A model generated the notes under the pieces. That model worked only from the letters and a program-made list of their open reading frames with translations. It did no database searches and was not told the DNA's origin. Positions 20,348 to 31,084 of a stretch of 64,000 bases of DNA are shown piece after piece. Made by a program: the position numbers and the translations under genes. Position 1 is the first letter of the stretch; each line of letters starts with the position of its first letter. Location: contig LSRY02000003.1 in assembly GCA_001643675.2 (NCBI GenBank), positions 796,001-860,000 of the forward strand. Direction: 5' to 3'. This DNA comes from Monocercomonoides exilis. Taxonomy: Eukaryota; Preaxostyla; Oxymonadida; Polymastigidae.

Positions 20348-21840
20348 GGTATAAGGGTACAATATGGTCATATGAGATTTTCCATTTTTTTATCACAAAG
20401 GCAATTCTCATTAATTACACTGTTGTTGTGTGGTGTTTTTTTTCAACGGAAATTGTTTGTAACAATAATATAATTTTTGAAAAATCTCTGTTTTTCATAT
20501 ATTTATGGGTTTGATCGAAACAAAAAAATGGAACTTGTTCCTATTCATTTTGGAACAGAAAGTATTTCTGAACAAAATAAGGTGTTCTATAATGAATATT
20601 CAACGTGGACTTGGTTTCTCACTCATATTCTGGAAAATAAAGTCCCTATATGCCCAAAACATCGAATCCAAAAGAATTGTTATAAGACAGTATCAAACAA
20701 CAGATTTTGGAAGTGCCCAAAATGCACAGAAAAAACATCAGTCTACAACAATACTATTTTTGAAAATATGAAGACTCCATTAGGAACAACATTCTTAATT
20801 TGTTTGTACTACTGGCTAAAAATTCCAATTACAACGATTTCAACTATTCTTGGCGTTGGTAAAAAGACAGTGGGATTTTGGGGGAGCGTCATTCGTGTGT
20901 GCTGTTCAAAATTATGGAATTCTACACAGAGAGTTGTTGGTGGAGAAGAAAATGTAGTTGAAATCGATGAGGAGATATGGAGAAAGCGAAAATATGGAAG
21001 AGGGAGAAAGAAGGATCAGATATGGATTTTTGGCGGCGTTGAAAGGCTCGAAGGCGGAGGAGCAGGATCTCGCTTTATGACCATTGTGCCGAATAGAAAA
21101 AAAATCACATTGATCCCAATAATCCAAAAATACATTCTGCCGAAAACAATGATCATTTCAGACGAATGGAGAGCGTATTCATGTTTGGAATCGATTGGAT
21201 ACGGGCATCAAACCGTCTGTCATAAGAAAGAATATGTGAACAAAGAGACTCATACATGCACAAATACGATTGAAGGCCTATGGTCACATTTAAGAGCGTC
21301 ATTTCCACGTTTTGGAACTAGAAAAAAATTTATTTCTGATCATATCGCAATGTATTTAGTGAAATCCTCGATGAAGTTGAGCTTTTTGGAACTAATGAAG
21401 CATGTTTCAAAATATAAACCAGAAAAAGAAATAGAAGAAATGGAAAATGAAGAAGAAGAAGAAGAAGATGATGATGATGATGAAATTGACGAAGATGTGC
21501 CTTTTATTGAAGATATATTGGGAAATGATGAGAATGAGACTGATAAAAAAATGGAAGAAGATGATTCAGATGGTGCTGGCGATGGAGATAGTGCTTCGGA
21601 ATATTCTCCATAATGAAAAATATATTTTTTTTTCCATTAAATTTTTAGAAAATATAATTTTTCATTTTAATATATTTCATCTTCCCAATAAAAATTATAG
21701 AAAATTTATTTTTTGTATTTATGTTCATAAATAAGTTTCCGTTCAGAACAAACAACACGCTCATGCTTTGTTTGATATTTCTGATGCTTCTATACCAAAA
21801 AATATCAAAAACTCACATGACCATATTGTTCCTTTATGCC
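20348..21840 (+). mobile_element. Merlin DNA transposon, structurally complete (copy 2)
   Basis: A 1,493-bp element with about 28-bp imperfect inverted ends (left GGTATAAGGGTACAATATGG, right complement GGCATAAAGGAACAATATGG) and a perfect 8-bp target duplication AATCAAAC at 20340-20347 and 21841-21848. It encodes one uninterrupted transposase with all catalytic acids. Ends, duplication and ORF are all intact, so it could be active or very recently active. The two ends differ at a few positions, which argues for some age or for tolerance in binding. Confidence 0.93.
20528..21613 (+). CDS. Merlin (ISXO2/IS1016-like DDE) transposase
   Basis: 361 codons from ATG 20528, the first ATG of the frame before conserved sequence; upstream in-frame codons lack ATG. 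Domains: an N-terminal zinc-ribbon-like segment (CPKH...WKCPKC, about residues 45-75); a helix-turn-helix-like ISTILGVGKKTVGFW (about 110-125); then the catalytic core with D in VEIDEEIWRKRKYGRG (about 145), WIFGGVER, D in IISDEWRAY (about 215) and E in CTNTIEGLW (about 255). The C-terminal 60 residues are an acidic Glu/Asp run. It ends TAA TGA. The enzyme should bind the 28-bp ends and cut and paste the element. The same protein is decayed at 1.7-3.1 kb and 40.1-41.3 kb. No intron is needed here, although copy 1 seems to have one. Confidence 0.93.
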   Translation: MELVPIHFGTESISEQNKVFYNEYSTWTWFLTHILENKVPICPKHRIQKNCYKTVSNNRFWKCPKCTEKTSVYNNTIFENMKTPLGTTFLICLYYWLKIPITTISTILGVGKKTVGFWGSVIRVCCSKLWNSTQRVVGGEENVVEIDEEIWRKRKYGRGRKKDQIWIFGGVERLEGGGAGSRFMTIVPNRKKITLIPIIQKYILPKTMIISDEWRAYSCLESIGYGHQTVCHKKEYVNKETHTCTNTIEGLWSHLRASFPRFGTRKKFISDHIAMYLVKSSMKLSFLELMKHVSKYKPEKEIEEMENEEEEEEDDDDDEIDEDVPFIEDILGNDENETDKKMEEDDSDGAGDGDSASEYSP

Positions 21841-21848
21841 AATCAAAC

Positions 21849-22850
21849 AATTTTTAAAAACACAATTTTCAATTCCACCTTCAAATTCATCTTCATAAAA
21901 ACTATCTTTGTTCAAATTTTGAGATATTACTTTAAAATCTAAAATCCAACCTATATTTTTGATAAGAAATAATTAATTGAAAATGAATAAATATTGAAAA
22001 ATTCATTTAATTAATAATTTCTTTTGAACAGTTTTCATATATATAAATGAATATGAATAAATTAAAAATTTTGACAAAAAGTGTTATTTTGAAATTCTTT
22101 TACAGTTAAAACTTTAATCATGAAAATTGTCAAATTCTATTAAAAAAATAATTTTTTCATTTTTGCGATCAAATAAGAAAAAATAAAAATTTTAATAATT
22201 AATATTATTTAAATAGTTCGAAAATGCTAACTGCTTTTATAAAAATTTATCTATTAATTGATTGAAATATATATCTAGAATTTAAATTTGGTTTAATATA
22301 AAATATATGTAAGGAGTTTATATGTTAATAAGTGTAACTGACAAATATAATCATATCATGTTTAAAATTTTGATCAAGTGATTTTAAAATTTTAAATGGA
22401 TTTGAACAAATTGAATGTTTTTCAGAATTTTCAAATGTAGATTAGAAATACAAGAAAACCAAAATTTGTATTGACTTATAATTTCAACTGTGTTTTCAAC
22501 TATTTTAGTAATTATTAAATTTTAAATTACTTTTTGTTATTTAAATAGTTATTATTTGCGGAAATATATATTATTAAATAGCATTTTGTTATTGTTTCTG
22601 ATGTAAAATATGAATATTTTTGTTTACAGAAAGTGATATTTTAAAAAATGAATTTGAAATAAATAAAAGTTTATAAAAAAACTTTACAAGATTTGAATGA
22701 GAATAAAAGATGAAGATTAAAAATGTTTTTTATGAAATTTGAAAATACGGAACATAAAAAAAAATTATTTATTTGTTTATGATTTAAAAATTTATGTGTT
22801 AAAAATGATATTTTTGGAAAACAAGTCACATAATTTTATTCAGACATTGC
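21849..22850. other. AT-rich spacer
   Basis: About 1 kb at roughly 80% A+T. Open frames are short and biased to Phe/Asn/Lys/Ile, as expected by chance. No RNA gene or repeat end was recognised before the fold-back at 22853. Confidence 0.4.
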
Positions 22851-22852
22851 AC

Positions 22853-23186
22853 AAAATACCGGACAAGATCGATTTCACAATAACTGCAAGAGGAATAATT
22901 CAGTTAATTTTCCTCAAAATATATCTCATCAATGCAAACTCAATTGATACACAAAACTTTCAAAATAGCTTCATTTGTGCTCAGAAAAAATTATTATTGA
23001 AATCTCGGAGTAATAAGATTATGAGTTTCTCCGAGATTTTTCAAATAGTTTTTTTCTGAGCACAAATAAAGCTATTTTGAAAGTTTTGTGTATCAATTGA
23101 GTTTGCATTGATGAGATATATTTTGAGGAAATTTGTCAGAATTATTCTTCTTGCAGTTATCGAGAAATCGATCTTGTCCGGTATTT
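22853..23186. repeat. Fold-back (palindromic) repeat
   Basis: The left arm (AAAATACCGGACAAGATCGA...) and right arm (...CGATCTTGTCCGGTATTTT) are inverted copies of about 155-160 bp with few differences, meeting at a short loop around 23010-23025 (CTCGGAG...CTCCGAG). The whole 334 bp would form one long hairpin. No coding content. It looks like a fold-back MITE, though I could not identify a target duplication. Confidence 0.8.
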
Positions 23187-23204
23187 TATGAGATATCTGT
23201 ATCT

Positions 23205-23450
23205 CAATTTTTTTAAAGGTTCCTGAAGTTATATTTTCAGGCCAAATTGAAGTTGACTATTTATATAGAATTTTCAATTCAATTCACAAAATTAACCAGA
23301 ATGAAAACAAATGCTTGACAATGCTATTATTTTTATGTTAGTGAAATTTAATTAATTGAAATGAAAATTTCATATAAGTGTTCATTTTCATTTTCACCAA
23401 AAAATAAAACAAATGGAACTTTTCATAAAAATAAAGACATCAAAATCTTG
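23205..23450. repeat. Degenerate MITE family M copy (D)
   Basis: It has the same layout as the other family M copies but is eroded: left end near CTCAATTTTTTTAAAGGTTCC, right end GGAACTTTTCATAAAAATAA. The internal ATTTCATAT block is preserved. It directly abuts the fold-back at 22853-23186. Confidence 0.5.
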
Positions 23451-23643
23451 TAATTTTGGAAAATTATTTTTTAAACATCAAAATCACCTTTTGGATTTTT
23501 TTTACCAAATCCTCAAATCTTAAACATTGAAAGAAAATATTTTTTTATTTTAGGAATGGAAAAAATTTTTAAGAAAAAAAAATATTTTTTAAAATTCATT
23601 TATATAACAAAATGATAATGTGTCAAAAATTCAAATAATTTTA

Positions 23644-25313
23644 GTCGGGGAGTTAACCCGCTCAGGGTAGTAAACCCGCTCAGAAAAAGTGGAAAAAAAT
23701 GGGAATAAGATCACAAAGCTGAAGTTGAAGAAAAAAACTCAAGTTGCAAGATTGGCAGCATCCAGCGAAGCCAGGCTGTTGCATGATTCACACGAAAAGG
23801 GATTGTACATTCACCTTGTTTGCGGTCTTTCGAAATCTGCCATTGAAGAAGGGGGAGTGATTTCTCGACATTCGTTAAAAAGGGCTGAAAAAGCACAAAA
23901 CTGTGGAAGACCAAAAGGAAAACCTGGAAAGCTGTTAATTTTTTCGAAATCAGATGAACTGAGAATTGTTACAAAGATAGAGGTGGATGCAGAAAAGGGG
24001 ATTTATCATTCAAAGAAACAAATTGCAGAAATTGTGTGTTTGGAAAAGAATAATTTATGATCATTTAATTATTTATAATTCCCAGGCAAATGAAATAAGA
24101 ATGGAAAAGAGAAGCGATGGAGATGATATAATATGTGTTGATAAACACTGGCCAAATAGATTTTTATCGAGATATCCTGATCTAAAGCTGAAGCGTCCAA
24201 CACCTCTTCCAATTCATCGAGCTCTTCAAACATCAAAAGAAACAATTGCTCCATTCTTTGTCATGGTCACAAAATTTTTTGAAACGACCGAGGTCATTCC
24301 TCAGTTGTTTTTCAACTTGGATGAAACTTCTATGATTTTTTCTGAAAATCATTCATCAATTATTATCCCATCGACGTCCACAACTCCATCAATAATTCCT
24401 GAGCCATCTCTCCCAATGTTAACAAGCATAGTGTTTTTAACAAGCGCTGACGGGGTCAGGTATTTGGCTCCCATTATTATTCCATATTTAAATCTTCCTG
24501 AAGAATACAGAGAAGCCACGACTGAAACCGAGGTTTTTATCCCCAGCTCAAATGGTCATCTCTCTTCGAGCGGATTTGTAGAAGTTTTCCAAAAAGCTAT
24601 TTTGCCTAGGATGTTAAAAAAACGAACAGCGATCGGAAAAGCAGAGAAACATATCATTTAGATCATGGACGGAGGAACGGGCCATTTTTCACCAGAAGTT
24701 TTGAAGATATGCAAAGATAATTTAATTGATTTAATTCAACTTCCCTCACATACCACTCATCTTATTCAACCAAATGATCAGTACATTTTCGCGAATATGA
24801 AGAAAAATTTCAGCAAAGCAACGAATTGTGGAACATCAGCTTGTGCAAAAGATAGAAGAAAACTATTTGTTGAAGCTTTAAAGGATACATTTGCAATGGG
24901 AACTTTTCCGTCGACTATTCGAGCGAGTTGGAAAATCACAGGGTGGAATCCGTTCAACCCAGAGATTGTTTTGAGCATCATCACAGACAAACCCCCAGAA
25001 TGAAGCGAATCTATCAAAACATCTACCAAATGCATTGTAAATTCGAGATCTGGAAGAATTTTTTCTAGCTCTGATGATTTCTTCGAATTAACAAAATAAA
25101 ATAATGAACTGGATATTTAACACATTCGCATAGAAGTGTTCAGATTTTTACTCTGTTCCTATAGTATTTCATGATATTTTTTTGTAATAAGACTTTATTG
25201 ATTGCCTTTTTTGTTTTTTCTTTATTTTTTTTCACAAACAAATCAAAAAATGTTAAAAATATAAACTGATCAGGTGAGCAAGTTTACTCCCCTGAGCAGG
25301 TTAATTCCCCGAC
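23644..25313 (+). mobile_element. Pogo-type transposon 1
   Basis: A 1,670-bp element with about 40-bp inverted ends (left GTCGGGGAGTTAACCCGCTC, right complement GTCGGGGAATTAACCTGCTC), each containing a second CGCTCAG/TGCTCAG-like subrepeat. The target duplication is TA at 23642-23643 and 25314-25315. The right TA overlaps the first base of the Harbinger terminus AGAACTTGATTG, so this element inserted exactly at the end of an older Harbinger element. It carries a pogo-like transposase with one stop. Confidence 0.9.
23689..25003 (+). pseudogene. Pogo-like (CENP-B-related DDE) transposase with intron and one in-frame TAG
   Basis: Exon 1 ends at 24033; a 52-bp intron (24034-24085, GTGTGT...CCCAG, phase 0) precedes exon 2. 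The N-terminal part has a helix-turn-helix-like HLVCGLSKSAIEEGG region and a GRPKGKPGK hook; then comes WPNRFLSRYPDLKLKRP. The DDE core has D1 in FFNLDETSMIF, D2 in IMDGGTGHFSPE and D3 region in LPSHTTHLIQPNDQ. TAG at 24659-24661 falls just before D2, between KHII and IMDGG, in a frame otherwise open to TGA 25001-25003. No in-frame ATG precedes the conserved N-terminus (23689 is GTG), so the true start is unclear. Either a lightly damaged copy or one requiring readthrough. Confidence 0.8.
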
Positions 25314-25314
25314 T

Positions 25315-27665
25315 AGAACTTGATTGATTTGATTGCATCAAGTGGCATTAGATCGGTCAACATACAATAAGATCGATCTAATGCCATTAAAATGCAGTCA
25401 AATTGGATGTGACTCAGTCACATCCGATCATTTCCATTCTGGGTTTCATGATCACTTTAAAAATATGTTTTTTGTGGGTCATTTCACTTGCTTGTTTCTC
25501 TTTTTTTCACAAAATGTCACAATCAACTTTTTTTTAGACATATTAGAGAGAGTGGAAAAGAGAAATACTATCACTGCACCAGTGCACATCGCTCCTTCAC
25601 CTGCAAAAAAAATCCCTCATCGAATCTGCTTGCAAATATATGAAAGTTGATAAAACTCATGCATTTTTCCGACTAACTGGATTTGCTCGCTTTGAATTTG
25701 ATTTGCTTTATCAGTTATTAAGCAAAGAAATCCCTCTTCATCGGGGAAAAGAAAAAACAATTGAAAAATTTGAGGATCAACTCTTTCTTCTTTTGAATTT
25801 TTTGCATCTTGGATTAACATCCTTCACTCATTTTCTCGTTTCCTCTTTTTATGGAACACAAAATTCAACAATTGAATTGCTTCATAGCATTGTTCAAAAT
25901 ATAAAAGTCAATCTGATCGATTTGTTTATCACATTTCGACCAGACAGATTAGATGATATGAGAGATGTGGGTGTTGTGGTTGACTGCACAGTTCTTCCAA
26001 TCAACAGACCAGCTGGAAGCTTGCAGTTTGGAACAAAATTCTACAGCGGGAAGCATCATATCTACTGCGTAAAGGCTGAAGTTGGTGTAAACCCGCGCAC
26101 CGGAACAGCCAGCACTGTCAGTTCCATTCACACCGGCTCAACACACGACTTTTCTATCTTCAAGGAGCATTTCCCACAATTTAAGGCGTAGCTTGGAGGG
26201 TCAAAAGTACTCGCAGACTCGGCATACATCGGGGCGAGGGCTGATTTGGATGCATATATTACGAAACCTGTTGGAACTCCTCAGCTAGCATCGCGGCGAG
26301 TCATAGTCGAGCGTTATTTAGGTCGTTTGAAGACTCTCTTCGCTGTCTTTCGCCACAATTGGCCATTTCAGGTCGAAAAGATTGCTGACTATTTCATTGT
26401 TACATGCGCATTGACAAACTTCCACATCCTTCACAACCCATTAACTGGACTTGACTGCGAAGCCAATCAGAGGTTCATCAATGAACTATACCTAATTACA
26501 ACAAGAAAAACAGAAGCAAGGAGACTTGTCAACGATAGATATCGGGCTAAACTTAAGGATAGACTCAACCCAGAGGCCTCTCCAACTTCTAGAATTACAG
26601 TTCTGCTTGCAGAAGAAGCTGGCGAGAATTTTTATTTCATACCCATATTATTCTTTATAACGTTTAATTTCTTCTTTTTCATATTTCAATAACCATAACT
26701 ATCTTTTTCAGGTGATTCTGATGACCAACAAACCCAAAATAGTGAAAAAGAAGAAAAAGAAGAAGAAAAAGAAGAAGAAAAAGAAGAAAAGGAAAAGAAA
26801 AAGAAAATTTCTATTGAAGAAAAAGAAAAAAGAAATGAATATATTATGTTGAATAGTGAAAATGATGAAATAGAAGATGAAAGAAATAATGTTGTTGGCA
26901 CATGGTTCATTCCGAACCAATGGAAAAGTCTTCGCCTTCTTCAACAATCTTCTTCTTCAACTTTTCCTTCTTCTTCATGTTCATCATTTGATGAAAAAAG
27001 AAAAAGAGTAAGTGAATCTCCTTCACAATCACTTCAAGCCAATAAAAAATGAGTTTTTTCATAATTTTTTTATATAAACATTCACCTTCATCACCTTTTT
27101 TGATAATCACAATACACTTTTGATGTTTTAGATAATATTTGTTTTTGTTGTTATTAAACATTCTAAAAAATATATGAAATTTTGATAAAAAATAGTTTTT
27201 AACTCTTTAAAGCTTAAAAAAAAATGAAAATATGAAATGAATGAAAATGAACATTAAAACAAACACGTATATGCAAATATTTAAAAATACATTCAAATAA
27301 GCTATTACTGTTGTTTTTTTTGTGAAAAATTTGGTAATCCTTACAAAAAATGCGTAAAAACTTGTTACAAATACATAGTATGAAAAACAGATAAAAGTGT
27401 AAAAACTAATCAAAAATGGCTTTTATAATATCTATTAAACACACATACCAAATATTGAAACACAACTAAAAACATTGGTGAAGAAATCAACAAAACAAAA
27501 AAAGTTAGGATCACAACACTCAAAACAAATTTAATTGATAATTCCGAAGCTGAAAACATGTGAGATTGATGAAATTCGATTAAAATTAGTTAAATTCGAT
27601 AAACCAGACATAAATCGATCTGACTGAGTCAAATTTTAGCGACTCAGTCAAATCAATCAAGTTCT
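25315..27665 (+). mobile_element. PIF/Harbinger-type element A
   Basis: The ends are AGAACTTGATTGATTTGATT and, inverted at the right, AGAACTTGATTGATTTGACT. Subterminal sequence includes a palindromic GGCATTAGATCGGT/GATCGATCTAATGCC pair and GTGACTCAGTCACATCCGAT. A shorter derivative (C) is at 30016-30984. The element encodes a damaged DDE_4-type transposase. No exact target duplication is visible (T-rich left flank beyond the pogo insertion, ACT right). Its left end was hit by pogo element 1, so it predates that insertion. Confidence 0.85.
25514..27052 (+). pseudogene. Harbinger-like transposase A, damaged
   Basis: It aligns throughout with the intact copy at 27873-29405, starting at ATG 25514 (MSQSTF; the intact copy starts MLQSPL). 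Damage: a one-base frameshift in an A-run near 25605; TAG 26189 where the paralog has Lys (FKA*LGGSK versus FESKLEGSK); and a GC instead of GT donor at 26622 for the intron ending at 26711. Catalytic residues survive: D in VVDCTVLP, STHDFS, ADSAYIG and E in VIVERYLGRLKT. Exon 2 encodes a Lys/Glu-rich linker and the tail motif WFIPNQWKS, shared with copy B, ending in TGA. A nuclease of the DDE_Tnp_4 type; probably not functional. Confidence 0.85.
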
Positions 27666-27671
27666 ACTATT

Positions 27672-30012
27672 AGAACTAAAACGAAATTATTTAGTAATGC
27701 GGTATTAGCTTCGACTAAGACCAAAAAGTGGTTCATAATACCAAAAAGATCGACTCAAAACCGATTTGATTAAGTCATGACCAATTTAACAAATTCTGGG
27801 TTTGTGATCTTTCTTCAGATATTTTCAAAAATATGGGTTTGATCAATTTTTTTGTTGTTGAAAAATTTTTTGATGTTACAATCTCCACTTTTGGATGTTT
27901 TGGAATGTGTTGAAAGAAGAAACGCAATACCTGAACATTTTGAATCAACGAAAAGAAAAGAAAACCTATCACTTATCGAATGTGCATACAAAGATGTGAA
28001 GGACCCATCTCGTGCATTCTTTCGACTCACGGGCTTTGTGCGATCAGAATTTGACATGTTACTAAGACTGCTTCCAGATGATTCACTTCCTCATCGGGGA
28101 AAGGCAAAAGCAATTAACACACTGGAAGAGCAATTATTTTTGCTTTTGAATGTTCTCCATCACGGCTCTTGCACCCTCACAAACATACTTGCATCAAAAA
28201 AACTTCACTCTCAAAGTGCGACTGTAAGACTGCTTCATTCCATTGTGTCTCGGCTTCGAGCGCCTTTGGCCGATCTTTTTCTGTCTTTCCGCAAAGACAG
28301 AATAGAGAGCATGAAGGATGTTGGAATAGTGCTTGATTGCACTGTGATTCCGACTAACCGACCAGGGGGTCGATTGGAATATGGAAAAAAGTTCTTTAGT
28401 GGAAAACACCATATTTACTGTGTCAAGGCAGAAGTGGGTGTTAACCCAAAGGTTGGCAGAGCAAGCACCATTAGCGCTATTTACTCAGGCTCCACGCATG
28501 ACTATGTTATATTCAAAGAGCATTATCCGTTGTTTGAATCGAAACTGGAGGGATCCAAAATTCAAGTTGATTCTGCATATATTGGTGCCAGACCAGACCT
28601 TGACGTTATCATAACAAAGCCCGTTGGCACACAGGAGCTTGCTTCCCATCGTGTAATAGTTGAAAGGTTCTTTGGAAGGATGAAAACACTCTTCTCCATC
28701 TTTCGCAAACCATGGATATTCGAAACTGATCGAATAGCTGACTATTTCAATGTGGCTTGCTGCCTAACTAATTTTCATATTCTTCATAATCCACTCACTG
28801 CGATTGACTCACAAGCAAATTCAAGATTTTTGGATGGAATGATAAGCGATTATCTTCGAAAACAGGAAGCAAAGAGCCTCGCAAATGAAAGATACCTTGC
28901 CAGATTAAGAAATAAACTTAATCCAAAAGATTCATTAACTCCCACAATTACGTCTTTAACTGCAGAATCAACAAGTTTTTTGAACACTTAAATACCCATA
29001 TTGCATTTATTTTCTGATTTATTGACTTTATTTTCCTTCTCGTTACCCACATTTAAGTTTTATTTTATTTTAGATAGCTCAGATGAGACATACGCAATGT
29101 CAAAAGCCAAAGAAAGAAGAGAAAATGAACAAGAGAAAGTAATGATCCAAAGAGAGCAGCAGACATCAGATTTGCTGAGTAGGGGAAGGGACGAGCACAA
29201 CATTCAGCCTCAAAATACTGATAATTCTTTGTCATGGTTTATCCCAAATCAATGGAAATCTGTAAGCACACTTTTTCCTCCTTCATCACAACAGTTTCCT
29301 TCAATTCCATCATCTTCCTCATCCGCTTCGTCATCTTCAACACAAAATTCAACCAGAAAACCTAATCAAACACAACTTCAGTTTTTACTGAATTGTCAAC
29401 ATTAGAACTGTTTTAATTATTATTTTTCCTCTATTGTTCAGACACCTCAAAAAATAATATAACAATGAACAGTTTTGAAAATTTTCATTTTTTTCTTGTT
29501 AAAAATAAAAAAACAATAAATTTCGTCATTGAAAAAACTCTTGTTTTGTTGTTTTCATAAAAAAGCTTAACAAACAATATTGAAATGTAAATTTATTTGT
29601 GAAAAACAAAAAAATCGCAATTAACAATAAATGGAAAGCTTCAGAGTTATATGGGGAAAACATATTCACTCCGTTTTTAAATTATAAAACTCTCACATCA
29701 TAAAAAAACGAAAACATTAGAGATAAAAATGTCACAGAATCAGAGTGAAAGATGATAATCTAACACTTCATAAATGTGTCGCTAACATATTATAATTACT
29801 GATTCCAGCGTTTCAAAACTTTGATCGTTGTATTTCATAAGAAATAATAAAGATATGAAAAATTATGATCAGATAAAAAACATATAAAGAATTTTCTAAA
29901 GATCAAAAAAAATAGACATTAAACCGTTTTGATTGAGTCGAAACGGAAATAATTGATTAAATACGAATTTGCAATAACAATACGAATTGACCAGATAAAT
30001 TCAGAAAAGTTC
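27672..30012 (+). mobile_element. PIF/Harbinger-type element B
   Basis: It lies between A and C. The left end AGAACTAAAACGAAATTA and the inverted right end GAACTTTTCTGAATTTATC are similar (GAACT....GAA.TTAT) but differ from the A/C ends. It is flanked by ATT at 27669-27671 and 30013-30015, a plausible 3-bp target duplication as expected for this superfamily; the right ATT is shared with the start of element C. It carries the intact transposase at 27873-29405. Confidence 0.7.
27873..29405 (+). CDS. Harbinger-like (DDE_4) transposase B, intact
   Basis: Exon 1 27873-28974, 99-bp intron 28975-29073 (GTTTTT...TTTTAG, phase 1), exon 2 29074-29405: 477 residues, stop TAG. The start is ATG MLQSPL, matching the paralog's MSQSTF. 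The N-terminal helical region has AFFRLTGFVRSEFDMLLRLL and an HRGKAKA turn. The catalytic core has D in GIVLDCTVIPTNRPGG (about residue 155), the GKHHIYCVKAEVGVNP block, D in QVDSAYIGARPDLD (about 235) and E in HRVIVERFFGRMKTLF (about 265). Exon 2 encodes a charged linker and WFIPNQWKS. Classical Harbingers also need a Myb/SANT partner protein; none is encoded in the element, so any partner would be supplied elsewhere. The only uninterrupted Harbinger protein in the window. Confidence 0.9.
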
Positions 30013-30015
30013 ATT

Positions 30016-30984
30016 AGAACTTGATTGATTTGACTGCGTCAAGTGGCATTAGATCGGTCAACATCCAATAAGATCGATCTAATGCCATTGAGACGCAGTC
30101 AAATTGGATGTGACTCAGTCACATCCGATCATTTCCATTCTGGGTGTCATGATCAAAATATTTTTGTAAAAAAATTATAATTTAAATCAATAAATTGCGT
30201 TATATTTAATATCATTTTGATTGAATTTTAGAATTTTTCATTCTTAATAGTTTTTTATTCTTTAAGTTTTTTAAAATTATTGCAATTATTCTGAAAAACC
30301 TGGAAATTCTAATTATTTTTATTTGAGAATAATTACTGGTGATAAATTATAATGTTACAAGAAATTTTCATTTCATTTTTCAATATTTAGAACTTGTTTC
30401 ATTTGTTTTTAACATATCTCAATAATTTTCAGAAAAATGAAAAAACACAAAAAAGAATTAATGAAATCACATTTTCTTTTTGTTTTTTATTCGATATGCA
30501 AAAATATCGAAAAACGATTGAGTTTGAAACACACAACATTGAAGAAAATAAAAAATGAGAAATTTATATAATTATGTTGAAAATTTTCAAAAAAAATGAA
30601 TATGAAAATGTAAAAAATGTATTATATTTACAGTTTCATCTCGATTTGAGTTGAAAAAGTTCGTTGCAGAGTCGCAATGATAAATAAATCAAGTTTTCAA
30701 ATTGCTGAATTAAACAAAGAAAACAACATAAAATCAAACGAATATCAAAAAAATGTATTTTATACAATAATATATTGAAAATTCAACGTTAATGAACTTG
30801 AAATAATAAAAATATTAACAAAACAAAAAAATGCTTGATCACATGTTGTGATCATAAAAATCACAATTTCGCCCTTGGCGAGATTGAGGGAAATTCGATA
30901 AAAATTAGCAAAATTCGATAGACAAGATAAAAATCGATTTGACTGAGTCAAATTTTCGCGACTCGGTCAAATCAATCAAGTTCT
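30016..30984. mobile_element. Non-autonomous Harbinger-type element C
   Basis: 969 bp. The first about 135 bp and last about 85 bp are close matches to the ends of element A, while the interior is unrelated AT-rich DNA without a transposase. The target duplication ATT is visible at 30013-30015 and 30985-30987. It would be mobilised by an A-type transposase. It inserted 6 bp upstream of the tRNA gene's 5' end. Confidence 0.85.
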
Positions 30985-30993
30985 ATTTCATTA

Positions 30994-31077
30994 GCAAGGA
31001 TGGCCGAGTGGTCCAAGGCGGTGGATTTAAGCTCCCCTATCCGTATGGATGCGTGGGTTCGAACCCCACTCCTTGCA
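30994..31077 (+). tRNA. tRNA-Leu (anticodon UAA)
   Basis: Full cloverleaf with a long variable arm typical of class II tRNA-Leu. The acceptor GCAAGGA pairs with TCCTTGC. The D arm is GCC...GGC, the anticodon loop TTTAAGC gives TAA at 34-36, the variable stem is ATCC/GGAT, and the T arm is GTGGG-TTCGAAC-CCCAC. The discriminator is A, CCA is not encoded, and there is no intron. The internal A box (TGGCCGAGTGG) and B box (GGTTCGAACCC) are intact. The anticodon stem GTGGA/TCCCC has one T-C mismatch (positions 28-42), otherwise normal. It is squeezed between two transposable elements. Confidence 0.95.
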
Positions 31078-31084
31078 TTTTTTT
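31078..31084 (+). terminator. RNA polymerase III T-run terminator
   Basis: Seven T residues start directly after the tRNA discriminator base, the usual eukaryotic pol III stop. Confidence 0.85.

Noticed and set aside
22739-23059. 106-codon frame over the fold-back repeat
   Set aside because: It spans one arm and the centre of a palindrome and starts in AT-rich spacer; no protein-like conservation.
23689-23691. GTG as a start codon for pogo transposase 1
   Set aside because: Alternative start codons are not expected in a eukaryotic nuclear gene; the real start is unknown or lost.
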